Source: Sulfuricella sp. T08 (GTDB taxonomy: Bacteria; Pseudomonadota; Gammaproteobacteria; Burkholderiales; Sulfuricellaceae). From it: a DNA stretch of 64,000 nt. How positions within the stretch are numbered: the first letter of the stretch is position 1; each line of letters opens with the position of its first letter. The position numbers and the translations under genes are program-made. The stretch is from assembly GCF_000971475.1 (NCBI RefSeq), contig NZ_DF967548.1:87544-151543 (forward strand), given 5' to 3'. This document shows positions 9,807 to 17,755 of the stretch, piece after piece. The notes below the pieces were generated by a model that saw only the letters and a list, made by a program, of their open reading frames with translations, did not search any database and was not told the DNA's origin.

Positions 9807-10531
9807 AAGCATTAGCGGTCGCACTGCTGATCCTCCTTCTCGCCTACTTCATCCGCGGCATCACGGGTTTCGGCTCCGGACTGATTGCGGTACCCCTCCT
9901 GGCGCACTTCCTGCCTCTCCAATTCGTCGTGCCGTTGGTGCTGGTGCTGGATTTTTCGGCTTCCATTGCGCTCGGCGGCAAAACCCGCAAGCATATCAAC
10001 TGGAACGAACTAAAACCCTTGCTGCCCTTCGGCGCGATCGGCGTGATCCTGGGAGTGACGCTGCTCATCCACACGCCGCGCGAGCCGCTGCTGATCGGAC
10101 TGGGAATTTTCGTGCTGATCTTCGGCGTGCGCAACCTGCTCAACATCCACGGCGAAGCCACCATCTCACGCTGGTGGGCCATACCGACGGGACTCACCGG
10201 CGGCACCGTAGGCGCACTGTTCGGCACGGGCGGTCCGCCCTACATCATCTATCTGTCCCACCGCCTGAAAGACAAAGCCGAACTGCGCGCCACCTTCTCC
10301 GGCCTGTTCACCTTCGAGGGCGGACTGCGCATCATTTCTTTCCTCGCTACCGGCCTGCTGCTGCAGAACGGAATGCTCACCGCCATCCTCACCGCCCTTC
10401 CGGTCATGGCGCTTGGCCTGTATCTCGGCCACCGCGCCCACCTCGGCATCTCCAGCCAGCAAATGCTCAAGCTCATCGGCGTGCTGCTCATCAGCAGCAG
10501 CGTCTCACTGATCTGGAAAGCCTTGGCCTGA
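9797..10531 (+). CDS. TauE/SafE sulfite exporter family permease, apparent non-AUG start
   Basis: This membrane protein of about 244 residues belongs to the TauE/SafE family, anion permeases often linked to sulfite or sulfonate export. The family signature GITGFGSGLIAVPLL is encoded at about 9857-9901, and a second copy-like motif is GLTGGTVGALFGTGGPPYIIY. The first canonical start is GTG 9929, which would delete the first helix and the whole signature. The frame opens only at 9782, after TGA 9779-9781, and holds no ATG, GTG or TTG before the signature. GGGGAA at 9786-9791 sits 5 bp before ATC 9797 and just at ACG 9791, so ATC (or ACG) is the likely start. It overlaps folB, suggesting coupling. 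A sequencing error or lost start cannot be excluded. Confidence 0.7.
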   Translation: MSLEALAVALLILLLAYFIRGITGFGSGLIAVPLLAHFLPLQFVVPLVLVLDFSASIALGGKTRKHINWNELKPLLPFGAIGVILGVTLLIHTPREPLLIGLGIFVLIFGVRNLLNIHGEATISRWWAIPTGLTGGTVGALFGTGGPPYIIYLSHRLKDKAELRATFSGLFTFEGGLRIISFLATGLLLQNGMLTAILTALPVMALGLYLGHRAHLGISSQQMLKLIGVLLISSSVSLIWKALA

Positions 10532-10535
10532 CATC

Positions 10536-10557
10536 CCATCACCCGCGTGGGTGATGG
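10536..10557. other. Palindrome between TauE and xerD 3' ends
   Basis: CCATCACCC and GGGTGATGG form a 9-bp stem with a 4-nt loop. It lies between two convergent genes and includes the last codons of xerD (the HHPRG tail). No T-run follows on either strand, so it is a weak or Rho-assisted terminator at best. Confidence 0.45.
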
Positions 10558-11435
10558 CTTGCATGCAGCTGCTTCAGACGTTCCCGTGCCACATGAGTGT
10601 AGATTTGAGTGGTAGAAATATCGGCGTGCCCGAGCAGCATCTGCACCACGCGCAAATCTGCACCATGGTTGAGCAGATGGGTAGCGAAGGCATGGCGCAG
10701 GGTATGTGGTGACAACGGTTTCCCGACCCCGCCCTGGACGGCGCGGCGCTTGATCAAGTACCAGAAGGCCTGACGCGTCATTGCCCCGCGCCGGGCAGTG
10801 ACAAACAGAGCGTCACTGGCTTTACCATTGAGCAGATGAGGGCGTGCTTCGGCCAGATAGTGCTTTAGCCAGCCGACAGCCTCTTCGCCCAGAGGGACCA
10901 GTCTTTCCTTGCCACCTTTACCCATGACGCGCACCACGCCCATATCCAGGCTCGCTTCGGCCACCTTCAGCGTCACCAGTTCGGAAACCCGCAGGCCGGT
11001 GGCATAAAGCGTTTCCAGCATCGCTTTGTCGCGCAATCCCAGCGCGTCGCCAATATCAGGCGCATTCAACAAAGCTTCCACATCCGCTTCGGTCAGGCTT
11101 TTTGGCAGTGCCCTGACCTGTTTCGGCGAGGAGATATTGAGCGTCGGGTCGGCGCTTATCCGGCCTTGGCGCAGCAGGTAGCGGTAAAACCGCCGAAAGC
11201 TGGAAAGCTCGCGACTCGCCGTACTGGCACGGGTTTTCACCACGTTGTACTGATGCGACAAAAAACCCTCCAGCTCGGCATGGCCCGCTTCCTGCAAGCT
11301 CTTGCTGCATGTTCCCTGGAGCCAAACGGCGAACTGCTGCAAATCACGCCGGTAGCTCTCCAGGGTGTTGCGCGCCAGGCCTTCCTCCAGCCATAGCGCA
11401 TCGCAGAATTCGTCAAGCAGGCTGTCTGTGCTCAT
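10539..11435 (-). CDS. xerD: Tyrosine recombinase XerD
   Basis: XerD acts with XerC at dif to resolve chromosome dimers. The 298-residue protein has an N-terminal SAM-like core-binding domain (1-100) and a C-terminal catalytic domain with the full residue set: Arg149 (TGLRVSEL), Lys173 (GKGGKER), His244 and Arg247 (HTLRHAFATH), His270 (LLGHADIST) and nucleophile Tyr279 (TQIYTHV). The C-terminal ASHHPRG is usual for XerD rather than XerC. Its start overlaps the upstream ogt gene by 23 bp, so the two are co-transcribed. Confidence 0.95.
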   Translation of the reverse strand: MSTDSLLDEFCDALWLEEGLARNTLESYRRDLQQFAVWLQGTCSKSLQEAGHAELEGFLSHQYNVVKTRASTASRELSSFRRFYRYLLRQGRISADPTLNISSPKQVRALPKSLTEADVEALLNAPDIGDALGLRDKAMLETLYATGLRVSELVTLKVAEASLDMGVVRVMGKGGKERLVPLGEEAVGWLKHYLAEARPHLLNGKASDALFVTARRGAMTRQAFWYLIKRRAVQGGVGKPLSPHTLRHAFATHLLNHGADLRVVQMLLGHADISTTQIYTHVARERLKQLHASHHPRG

Positions 11436-11883
11436 GCTGTAACAGCCAACGTTTGATCGCCAGCGGATCGCCGCCGGTACTGTTCATGAACCCGCCCAGA
11501 CCGTCTCGCGCCAGCACGCGGTGGCAGGGGATGATCACCGGAATGGGATTAGCGCCGCAGGCTTGCCCCACCGCGCGCGGCGCGGAGTGGAGTTGCTTGG
11601 CCAAATCACCGTAGCTTTGTGTAGAGCCGCTGGGAATTTGCCGCAACGCCTGCCACACCCTGGACTGAAACACGGTGCCATGCAACGCGAGGGGCAAGTC
11701 GAAGCTAAAGAGAGGATCGGCGAGGTAAGCCTGCAACTGCGTGCAAACCTGACTGGAAATGGCGTCCTGCGGCTCCAGAACCGGCGTTCCAGGCGGCAGA
11801 AAATCAAGGGCGGCCAGCGCCGTGCCGTCGGTCATGATGCCGAGCACCGCAAAAGGCGCAGGAAATCTCGCCTGGTAAGCCAT
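11413..11883 (-). CDS. ogt: Methylated-DNA--protein-cysteine methyltransferase
   Basis: This suicide repair enzyme takes the methyl group from O6-methylguanine. The 156-residue protein has the active-site PCHRV (acceptor Cys120) and the upstream helix RAVGQACGANPIPVIIPC, plus the C-terminal GGF. I prefer ATG 11883, with GAGG 5 bp upstream, over the GTG just before it. Length and absence of an AraC domain fit Ogt rather than Ada. It is co-transcribed with xerD. Confidence 0.94.
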   Translation of the reverse strand: MAYQARFPAPFAVLGIMTDGTALAALDFLPPGTPVLEPQDAISSQVCTQLQAYLADPLFSFDLPLALHGTVFQSRVWQALRQIPSGSTQSYGDLAKQLHSAPRAVGQACGANPIPVIIPCHRVLARDGLGGFMNSTGGDPLAIKRWLLQHEHRQPA

Positions 11884-11974
11884 CACCTCGCAACAGCGCC
11901 GCAGACGGCGCTTGTGAACGGGGAAAAAAGCGGGTACATCAGAACCAGATAATGCATAGCATCATTCTAGCCGA

Positions 11975-12016
11975 TCAAAACAACAAAGGCCACGATGGCA
12001 ATGCCTTCGTGGCCTT
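11975..12016 (-). terminator. Rho-independent terminator after rplS
   Basis: On the minus strand AAGGCCACGA pairs with TCGTGGCCTT over a loop of 11 nt and is followed by TGTTGTTTTG. It ends the rpsP-rimM-trmD-rplS transcript 18 bp after the rplS stop codon. Confidence 0.85.
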
Positions 12017-12034
12017 GGACTACAGCGTACAGGT

Positions 12035-12418
12035 TTACTGTGCCGGCTTCGCCGTCTGAGTACGGGCGACCAGCTTTTCCTTGATACGTGCAGATTTGCC
12101 GGAGCGATCGCGCAGGTAGTACAGCTTGGCGCGGCGCACATCTCCGCGACGCTTCACTTCGATGCTGGCAATCAGCGGGGAGTGGGTCTGGAAAGTACGC
12201 TCCACGCCTTCGCCATTGGAAATTTTACGGACGATAAAGGCGGAGTTGAGCCCCCTGTTGCGCTTGGCAATCACCACACCTTCAAAAACCTGAACCCGCT
12301 TGCGGGTACCTTCCACGACGTTAACGCCGACGATCACCGTGTCGCCTGGCGCGAAATCGGGGATGGTTTTGCCCAGGCGGGCGATTTCTTCCTGTTCCAG
12401 CTGCTTGATAATATCCAT
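12035..12418 (-). CDS. rplS: 50S ribosomal protein bL19
   Basis: bL19 lies at the subunit interface of the large subunit. The 127-residue protein has the typical [36 protein letters not shown] and [19 protein letters not shown] blocks. The ATG has the ribosome binding site AAGGAG. It is the last gene of the rpsP-rimM-trmD-rplS operon and is followed by a strong terminator. Confidence 0.97.
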   Translation of the reverse strand: MDIIKQLEQEEIARLGKTIPDFAPGDTVIVGVNVVEGTRKRVQVFEGVVIAKRNRGLNSAFIVRKISNGEGVERTFQTHSPLIASIEVKRRGDVRRAKLYYLRDRSGKSARIKEKLVARTQTAKPAQ

Positions 12419-12436
12419 TTAAAACTCCTTGCTTCG

Positions 12437-13207
12437 TTATTTATTGGATTCCTGTTCCTGCTGGTTTTCTGCTTTGAATGCAGCCAGCAGCCCGGATTCC
12501 TCTTTTGTCAACTGACGGGCGGCCAATAAGTCCGGCCGCCTCAGCCAGGTTCTGCCCAACGCCTGCTTCAACCGCCAGCGTTGAATTTCTGCATGGTGAC
12601 CGGACATCAAAACTTCCGGCACCGTCTCGCCCTGATAAACCTCGGGGCGGGTATAGTGGGGACAATCCAGCAGCCCATCCACGAATGAATCCTGTACTGC
12701 CGATTCGGCATCGCCGAGTACGCCCGGCAACTGCCTGACGACGGCGTCGATCAGCACCATCGCCGCCAGTTCCCCGCCGGACAGCACGTAGTCGCCGATC
12801 GAGATTTCTTCATCCACCTGATGGTGCAACAAGCGCTCGTCCACACCTTCATAACGACTCGCCAGCAGCACCAAACCTGGCTCCTGGGTCAGTTCCATCA
12901 CACGCTGGTGGGTTAGCACCTTGCCTTGGGGAGAAAGATGTATCACCCTCGGGTTTGCCACACCGGCCTGCTTCTGCCGCTCTTTCGCAGCCAGAATCGC
13001 CTTTCCCAGTGGCTCGGCCAGCATCACCATGCCTGGCCCACCTCCGTAGGGGCGATCATCTACCGTACGATAGTTGTCCTCGGTGAAATCGCGCGGATTC
13101 CACAACTGCAACTGGAAACGCTCCTGCTCCAGCGCGCGCCGCGTGATGCCGTGTTTGGCAAGTGCGTCGAACATCGGCGGGAACAAGGTGATGACGTCGA
13201 AATTCAA
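12437..13207 (-). CDS. trmD: tRNA (guanine-N1)-methyltransferase TrmD
   Basis: TrmD methylates G37 of tRNAs that read CNN and some other codons, preventing frameshifting. The 256-residue SPOUT enzyme shows [13 protein letters not shown], the knot region [14 protein letters not shown] and [15 protein letters not shown], and the C-terminal [16 protein letters not shown] region. The start is TTG 13207, overlapping the rimM stop in a TTGA arrangement that indicates coupled translation. A few residues at the C-terminus (QQEQESNK) are variable. Confidence 0.96.
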   Translation of the reverse strand: MNFDVITLFPPMFDALAKHGITRRALEQERFQLQLWNPRDFTEDNYRTVDDRPYGGGPGMVMLAEPLGKAILAAKERQKQAGVANPRVIHLSPQGKVLTHQRVMELTQEPGLVLLASRYEGVDERLLHHQVDEEISIGDYVLSGGELAAMVLIDAVVRQLPGVLGDAESAVQDSFVDGLLDCPHYTRPEVYQGETVPEVLMSGHHAEIQRWRLKQALGRTWLRRPDLLAARQLTKEESGLLAAFKAENQQEQESNK

Positions 13208-13710
13208 TAATCCGCGCCCCAGTCCACGTCGATCCGTCCCGCCGCCAAGTCGACTTTGAGGATGACCTGGGCAGTAAACGGCAGCAGTCTTTCGCGCTCG
13301 CCCTCTACCACCAGCACGTCGTTCGCCCCGGTTTCCAGGAGTTCCGCCACCTTACCCAGCACTTCACCCTGGACATTCACCACTTCCAGCCCGATCAGAT
13401 CGGACCAGTAATATTCATTTTCAGGCGCTTCCGGCAGCGCCTCACGCGGCACTGCGACTTCAAGACCCTTCAGCGCCGCCGCGGCATCGCGGTCATTACA
13501 CCCATCCAGCCTGGCAACCAAGGTCTTGTGGTGGGCTTCCATCTCCAGAACCTTGACTTCGCGCCACTGCTCGCCTCGCCCAAGATTCCAGACAGGAAAA
13601 TCCAGCAGTCCACCGATTTTTTCGGTAAACGGCTGTACCTTGACCCAACCGAGGATGCCAAAGGGGGCGGCGATGCGCCCCATTACCACCAGATTCTTAA
13701 GCTGCGGCAC
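13204..13710 (-). CDS. rimM: 16S rRNA processing protein RimM
   Basis: RimM helps assemble the head of the 30S subunit and binds uS19. The 168-residue protein contains the N-terminal barrel [37 protein letters not shown] and the PRC-barrel part [12 protein letters not shown] with VDWGADY at the end. The start is not obvious. The fold needs residues before MGRI, so I choose GTG 13710, which overlaps the rpsP end by 14 bp; ATG 13683 would clip the first strand. It is the second gene of the operon. Confidence 0.88.
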   Translation of the reverse strand: MPQLKNLVVMGRIAAPFGILGWVKVQPFTEKIGGLLDFPVWNLGRGEQWREVKVLEMEAHHKTLVARLDGCNDRDAAAALKGLEVAVPREALPEAPENEYYWSDLIGLEVVNVQGEVLGKVAELLETGANDVLVVEGERERLLPFTAQVILKVDLAAGRIDVDWGADY

Positions 13711-13939
13711 GCTTGACGAGTTTGGCCACAGCGTCAGACAGCAACGCACCGTGTCCCTGCCAGTAGCTGATGCGCTCGCTATCGAGGCGCACAGCCTCCT
13801 GACCTTCACGCGCAACCGGGTTATAGAAACCTACGCGCTCGATGAATCGGCCGTCACGGCGATTGCGGGAATCAGCCACGACTACGTTGAAAAACGGGCG
13901 CTTCTTGGCACCACCACGGGCAAGTCGAATCACAACCAT
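13697..13939 (-). CDS. rpsP: 30S ribosomal protein bS16
   Basis: This 80-residue protein stabilises the 30S body. It begins [20 protein letters not shown] and contains [13 protein letters not shown], all typical of bS16. It is the first gene of the rpsP-rimM-trmD-rplS operon, with AAGGGTGA about 10 bp ahead of the ATG. Confidence 0.97.
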   Translation of the reverse strand: MVVIRLARGGAKKRPFFNVVVADSRNRRDGRFIERVGFYNPVAREGQEAVRLDSERISYWQGHGALLSDAVAKLVKRAAA

Positions 13940-14024
13940 AATTAAATGTCACCCTTAAAAAATTCGGTCTAAAAAGCCGGCCATTTTACGCTAAGTTTTG
14001 GAATAAACGCAAGAAAGATATTCA

Positions 14025-15368
14025 TCACATGCCGGGCAGCATGCCCTTCATGCCCCTCATCATCTTCGCCATGCCGCCCTTGGCGACCATCTTCATCATT
14101 TTCTGGGTTTGCTCGAACTGGTTCAACAACCGGTTCACTTCCTGTACCTGCACCCCGGCGCCGGCAGCGATGCGGCGCTTGCGCGAAGCCTTGAGAAGTG
14201 CCGGATTGCGGCGCTCTCCCGGTGTCATCGAGTTGATGATGCCCTCGATCCGATTGATCGACTTGTCGTCCGCCATACCCGCCGCTGCCTGTCCCATCTG
14301 TGCCGGCAACTTGTCCATCAGGGCGGCGACACCGCCCATTTTTTTCATTTGTTGCAGCTGCGCCTTGAAATCCTCGAGATCGAAGCTCTTGCCGGACTTG
14401 ATTTTCTTTGCCAGTTTGACCGCTTCTTCCTGGTCGACGCCGCGATGGGCTTCTTCAATCAGGGACAACACGTCGCCCATGCCGAGGATGCGAGAAGCCA
14501 TCCGCTCCGGATGGAAGGCTTCGAGACCACCTACTTTTTCACCTACGCCAGCGAACTTGATCGGCTTGCCGGTGACCTGGCGCACCGACAGCGCTGCACC
14601 ACCGCGTGCATCGCCGTCGAGCTTGGTGAGCACCACGCCAGTCAGCGGTAACGCTTCACTGAAGGCCTTGGCGGTATTAACCGCATCCTGCCCCTGCATG
14701 GCGTCGACCACAAATAAGGTCTCTATCGGCTTGAGGACTTCATGCAGGCGCTGGATTTCGGCCATCATGGCTTCGTCTATCGCCAGACGGCCCGCAGTGT
14801 CTATGATCAGGACATCGTGGAAATGCTTGTCGGCGTAATCCCGTGCCGCCAGCGCGATCTGCTCCGGGCTCTGCCCCGCCTCGGCAGGAAAATAATCCGT
14901 CTCGATCTGCTGCGCCAAGGCACGCAACTGTTCCATAGCCGCCGGACGGTAAACGTCGCAACTTGCCAGCAACACCTTTTTCTTCATCTGCTCACGCAGG
15001 TATTTGGCCAGCTTGGCCGAGGTGGTGGTTTTACCTGCACCCTGGAGGCCTGCCATCAGTATCACCGCGGGTGGCAGCGTAGTGAAATTGAGCGCGGCGT
15101 TCTGGCCACCCATCAGTCTGGCCATTTCCTGATGAACGATACCTATCACGGCCTGACCCGGTGTCAGACTGGCGAGTACCTCCTGGCCCTGTGCACGCTC
15201 CTTGACGTGGGCAATGAAATCCTTCACCACCGGCAAGGCAACGTCAGCCTCGAGCAGTGCCATGCGCACCTCGCGCAGGGCGTCCTGGATATTGGCTTCG
15301 GTCAGGCGGGCCTGGCCGCGCAGAGTTTTTATTACACCGGAAAGGCGATTGGTGAGATTGTCGAACAT
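14025..15368 (-). CDS. ffh: Signal recognition particle protein Ffh
   Basis: Ffh binds 4.5S RNA and signal sequences and delivers ribosomes to FtsY and the membrane. The 447-residue GTPase has an N domain (1-90), a G domain with G1 GLQGAGKTTTSAKLA (about 107-121), DTAGRL and TKLDGDARGG, and a C-terminal methionine-rich M domain ending KGMLPGM. It is divergent from the ccsA-like gene, with a candidate promoter in between. Confidence 0.97.
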   Translation of the reverse strand: MFDNLTNRLSGVIKTLRGQARLTEANIQDALREVRMALLEADVALPVVKDFIAHVKERAQGQEVLASLTPGQAVIGIVHQEMARLMGGQNAALNFTTLPPAVILMAGLQGAGKTTTSAKLAKYLREQMKKKVLLASCDVYRPAAMEQLRALAQQIETDYFPAEAGQSPEQIALAARDYADKHFHDVLIIDTAGRLAIDEAMMAEIQRLHEVLKPIETLFVVDAMQGQDAVNTAKAFSEALPLTGVVLTKLDGDARGGAALSVRQVTGKPIKFAGVGEKVGGLEAFHPERMASRILGMGDVLSLIEEAHRGVDQEEAVKLAKKIKSGKSFDLEDFKAQLQQMKKMGGVAALMDKLPAQMGQAAAGMADDKSINRIEGIINSMTPGERRNPALLKASRKRRIAAGAGVQVQEVNRLLNQFEQTQKMMKMVAKGGMAKMMRGMKGMLPGM

Positions 15369-15407
15369 GGCGGCAAATTGTCCTGCTGAATGTTAATCCG
15401 AATGCGG

Positions 15408-15436
15408 ATAGTGTAGACTTGTGTTTAGAGAAACAA
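15408..15436 (-). promoter_or_regulatory. Candidate sigma-70 promoter of ffh
   Basis: On the minus strand TTGTTT (15431-15436) and CACTAT (15408-15413) are separated by 17 bp, 40 bp ahead of the ffh ATG. The hexamers match three to four of six positions each, so the call is moderate. Confidence 0.4.
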
Positions 15437-15460
15437 TAACGCCGACAAGTTTACAACACA

Positions 15461-16288
15461 ATGAGCGGTTCACTCCATTTCCTCGCCTTTCTGCTTTACA
15501 GCGCGCTCGGCCTGCTTTTCTGGCGCTCGGTCTGGCGCCCCGCCGGCCCAGAAAGGGCACACCACGCTGCCGAAGCCTCAATGGCCGGGCGGCTTGCCAT
15601 ACTGGTGCCACTCGCGCTGCATGGCGCACTGCTTTATCCCTCCCTACTTCCCGGCGCGGGCCTGAATCTCGGCATCGGCAATACTGTATCGGCAATCTCC
15701 TGGCTCACCGTACTGGTCTACTGGCTCGCCAGCTTCCATTACAACATGGAAGGCCTGCAAACCCTGGTATTGCCCGGCGCTGCGATCTGCCTGCTATTGC
15801 CGCTGATTTTTCCGGAAGCGCATACCATCGCCCATACCGAGCTACCGCTTTTCAAGGTTCACTTGCTGATTTCACTGCTCGCCTACAGCCTGTTCACTAT
15901 CGCGGCAGTGCACGCGGTGCTGATGGCACTGGTGGAACGCCGTCTTCACGGCCACGCCCTGTCACGCATCCAGGGTAAATTGCCACCCTTGCTGGCAATG
16001 GAGGCGTTGCTGTTTCGCATCATCACCGTGGGATTCATACTGCTCACCCTGTCTATCCTGAGCGGCGTGATGTTCTCCGAGGAACTCTTCCACAAACCCC
16101 TGCAGTTCAACCACAAATCGCTGTTCGCACTGCTTTCCTGGGGTATTTACGCAGCCCTGCTGGGAGGACGGCAAATTTACGGCTGGCGTGGTCGCACCGC
16201 CATCCTCTGGACGCTCGCAGGATTTTCTATGCTGCTGCTGGCTTATCTCGGCAGCAAGTTCGTGCTGGAAGTAATCCTGCAACGCTGA
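15461..16288 (+). CDS. CcsA/HemX-like cytochrome c assembly protein (YpjD family)
   Basis: This 275-residue protein has about eight membrane helices and belongs to the CcsA/CcmF/YpjD superfamily, whose members handle haem in cytochrome c maturation. Candidate haem-ligand histidines are in LFKVHLLISLLAYSLF (about residue 133) and FNHKSLFALLSWGIYA (about 219). The gene is almost always next to ffh in betaproteobacteria. The tryptophan-rich WWD motif of CcmC/CcmF is not visible. Its exact role is inferred from the family. Confidence 0.85.
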   Translation: MSGSLHFLAFLLYSALGLLFWRSVWRPAGPERAHHAAEASMAGRLAILVPLALHGALLYPSLLPGAGLNLGIGNTVSAISWLTVLVYWLASFHYNMEGLQTLVLPGAAICLLLPLIFPEAHTIAHTELPLFKVHLLISLLAYSLFTIAAVHAVLMALVERRLHGHALSRIQGKLPPLLAMEALLFRIITVGFILLTLSILSGVMFSEELFHKPLQFNHKSLFALLSWGIYAALLGGRQIYGWRGRTAILWTLAGFSMLLLAYLGSKFVLEVILQR

Positions 16289-16301
16289 AAATGAATGAAG
16301 C

Positions 16302-16407
16302 GAGGAGTAAGGGGTTAGGGGTGAGGAGTAAAACCAGGCTCGGTGGCGTTTTTGACTTTACTCCTCACTCCTCACCCCTCACTTCTACCCCCTAACTCAT
16401 CACCTCG
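16302..16407. repeat. Stem-loop built of GAGGAGT/GAGGGGT words
   Basis: The left arm (16302-16332) repeats words such as GAGGAGT, AGGGGTT and AGGGGTGAGGAGT. The right arm (16357-16407) is its imperfect reverse complement (ACTCCTCACTCCTCACCCC). Loop sequence is unrelated. It fills nearly the whole gap between the ccsA-like gene and the CorC gene and supplies no visible ribosome binding site. Compare the other members at 20714, 40107, 46803 and 58108. Confidence 0.75.
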
Positions 16408-16411
16408 AAAA

Positions 16412-17680
16412 ATGGATGACATCCCGTTAAGCGTTCTGCTGGCTGTGCTGGCACTGATTCTGATCGTTTCCGGATTCTTTGCCATCGCCGAAACCAGCAT
16501 GATGGCGCTCAACCGCTACCGCTTGAAGCATCTGGTCAAACACGGCCACCGCGGTGCAAAGCTTACTGCCCATCTGCTCGAAAAAACCGACAAGCTGCTC
16601 GGCGTAATCCTGCTTGGCAACAACCTCCTCAACGCCGCCGCCGCCGCACTGGTCACGGTCATCACTATCAGGCTGTTTGGCGACAACGAGTGGTCGTTAA
16701 CGTTGGGTACACTTGCCGTCACTTTCCTGATCCTGGTGTTTAGCGAAGTCACCCCCAAGGTACTCGGAGCAGCCTATCCAGAACGCATCGCGATTCCCTC
16801 CAGCTATGTTCTCACGCCGCTGCTCAAGTTGTTTTACCCGGTGATATGGTTCATCAATCTGTTCGTTCGTTCCCTGCTCTGGCTGCTACGCCTGAAACCT
16901 CCCGCCACGGCAACCGCCCTCAACATGGAGGAACTGCGCACGCTGGTGCTGGAAGCAGGCCATTACATTCCGCCCAAGCACCAGAGCATTTTCCTCAACC
17001 TGTTCGAGCTGGAAAACGTCAACGTGGACGATGTCATGATTCCGCGCAACCAGATCGAGGCGATCGACCTTGACGCGCCCGAGGAAATGATCCGGGAACA
17101 GCTCGCTACCAGCCACCACACGAGGCTGCCGGTGTACCGAGGCAGGCTGGACAATATCGTCGGCGTGATCCATATCCGCCATGTCCTGCACCAGGTTCGC
17201 AACAACGAAATCAACACTGAGTTGCTGCGGGAAATCGTGCGTGAACCTTATTTCATCCCCGCCGGAACTTCGCTTTTTTCCCAACTGCAACACTTCCAGG
17301 AAAATCGCCACCATATCGGACTGGTGGTGGACGAGTATGGCGAACTGCTCGGATTGGTGAGCCTGGAAGACATTCTGGAAGAAATCGTCGGCGAATTCGC
17401 CTCACGACCTACTGCCCACGGCGGCATTTACCCGCAGGACGACGGTAGTTGGCTGGTCGATGGCGGCTGCTCTCTGCGTGACCTGAACCGCAAGCTCAAA
17501 CTCAATTTACCGCTGGATGGCCCTAAAACCCTGAACGGCCTGATTCTCGAACATTTCGAGGATATCCCGGAAGCCGACACCAGCTTCAAAATCAACGGAC
17601 TTACACTGGAAATCGTCCAGACTCAGGATCGCATTGTCAAAGTCGTGCGTATTTTCCCACTCTTATCCTCCTCGGAATAG
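16412..17680 (+). CDS. HlyC/CorC family transporter (DUF21-CBS-CorC domains)
   Basis: This 422-residue protein has an N-terminal DUF21 (CNNM) membrane domain with four helices (MDDIPLSVLLAVLALILIVSG to about residue 170), two CBS domains (about 185-310, with VDDVMIPRNQIEAID and VVDEYGELLGLVSLEDILEEI) and a C-terminal CorC_HlyC domain. Such proteins are implicated in magnesium or cobalt export and resistance. The start is ATG 16412, just after the repeat; a longer in-frame extension through the repeat has no family support. No ribosome binding site is obvious. Confidence 0.9.
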   Translation: MDDIPLSVLLAVLALILIVSGFFAIAETSMMALNRYRLKHLVKHGHRGAKLTAHLLEKTDKLLGVILLGNNLLNAAAAALVTVITIRLFGDNEWSLTLGTLAVTFLILVFSEVTPKVLGAAYPERIAIPSSYVLTPLLKLFYPVIWFINLFVRSLLWLLRLKPPATATALNMEELRTLVLEAGHYIPPKHQSIFLNLFELENVNVDDVMIPRNQIEAIDLDAPEEMIREQLATSHHTRLPVYRGRLDNIVGVIHIRHVLHQVRNNEINTELLREIVREPYFIPAGTSLFSQLQHFQENRHHIGLVVDEYGELLGLVSLEDILEEIVGEFASRPTAHGGIYPQDDGSWLVDGGCSLRDLNRKLKLNLPLDGPKTLNGLILEHFEDIPEADTSFKINGLTLEIVQTQDRIVKVVRIFPLLSSSE

Positions 17681-17755
17681 ACTTCGCCGTCTTTACAAAA
17701 AAACTTGCCAAGTGCATTATTGGGCTGTTTTTAATCCCTAGGCGGACAATCCCAG

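Noticed and set aside
13711..13815. Extended RimM N-terminus reading from 13815
   Set aside because: It lies wholly inside rpsP in another frame and has no similarity to RimM.
17700..17745. TTGCCA-17-TTTTTA as a pilB promoter
   Set aside because: The -10 hexamer is too poor, and no sigma-54 type GG/GC pattern is seen either, so no promoter is called.
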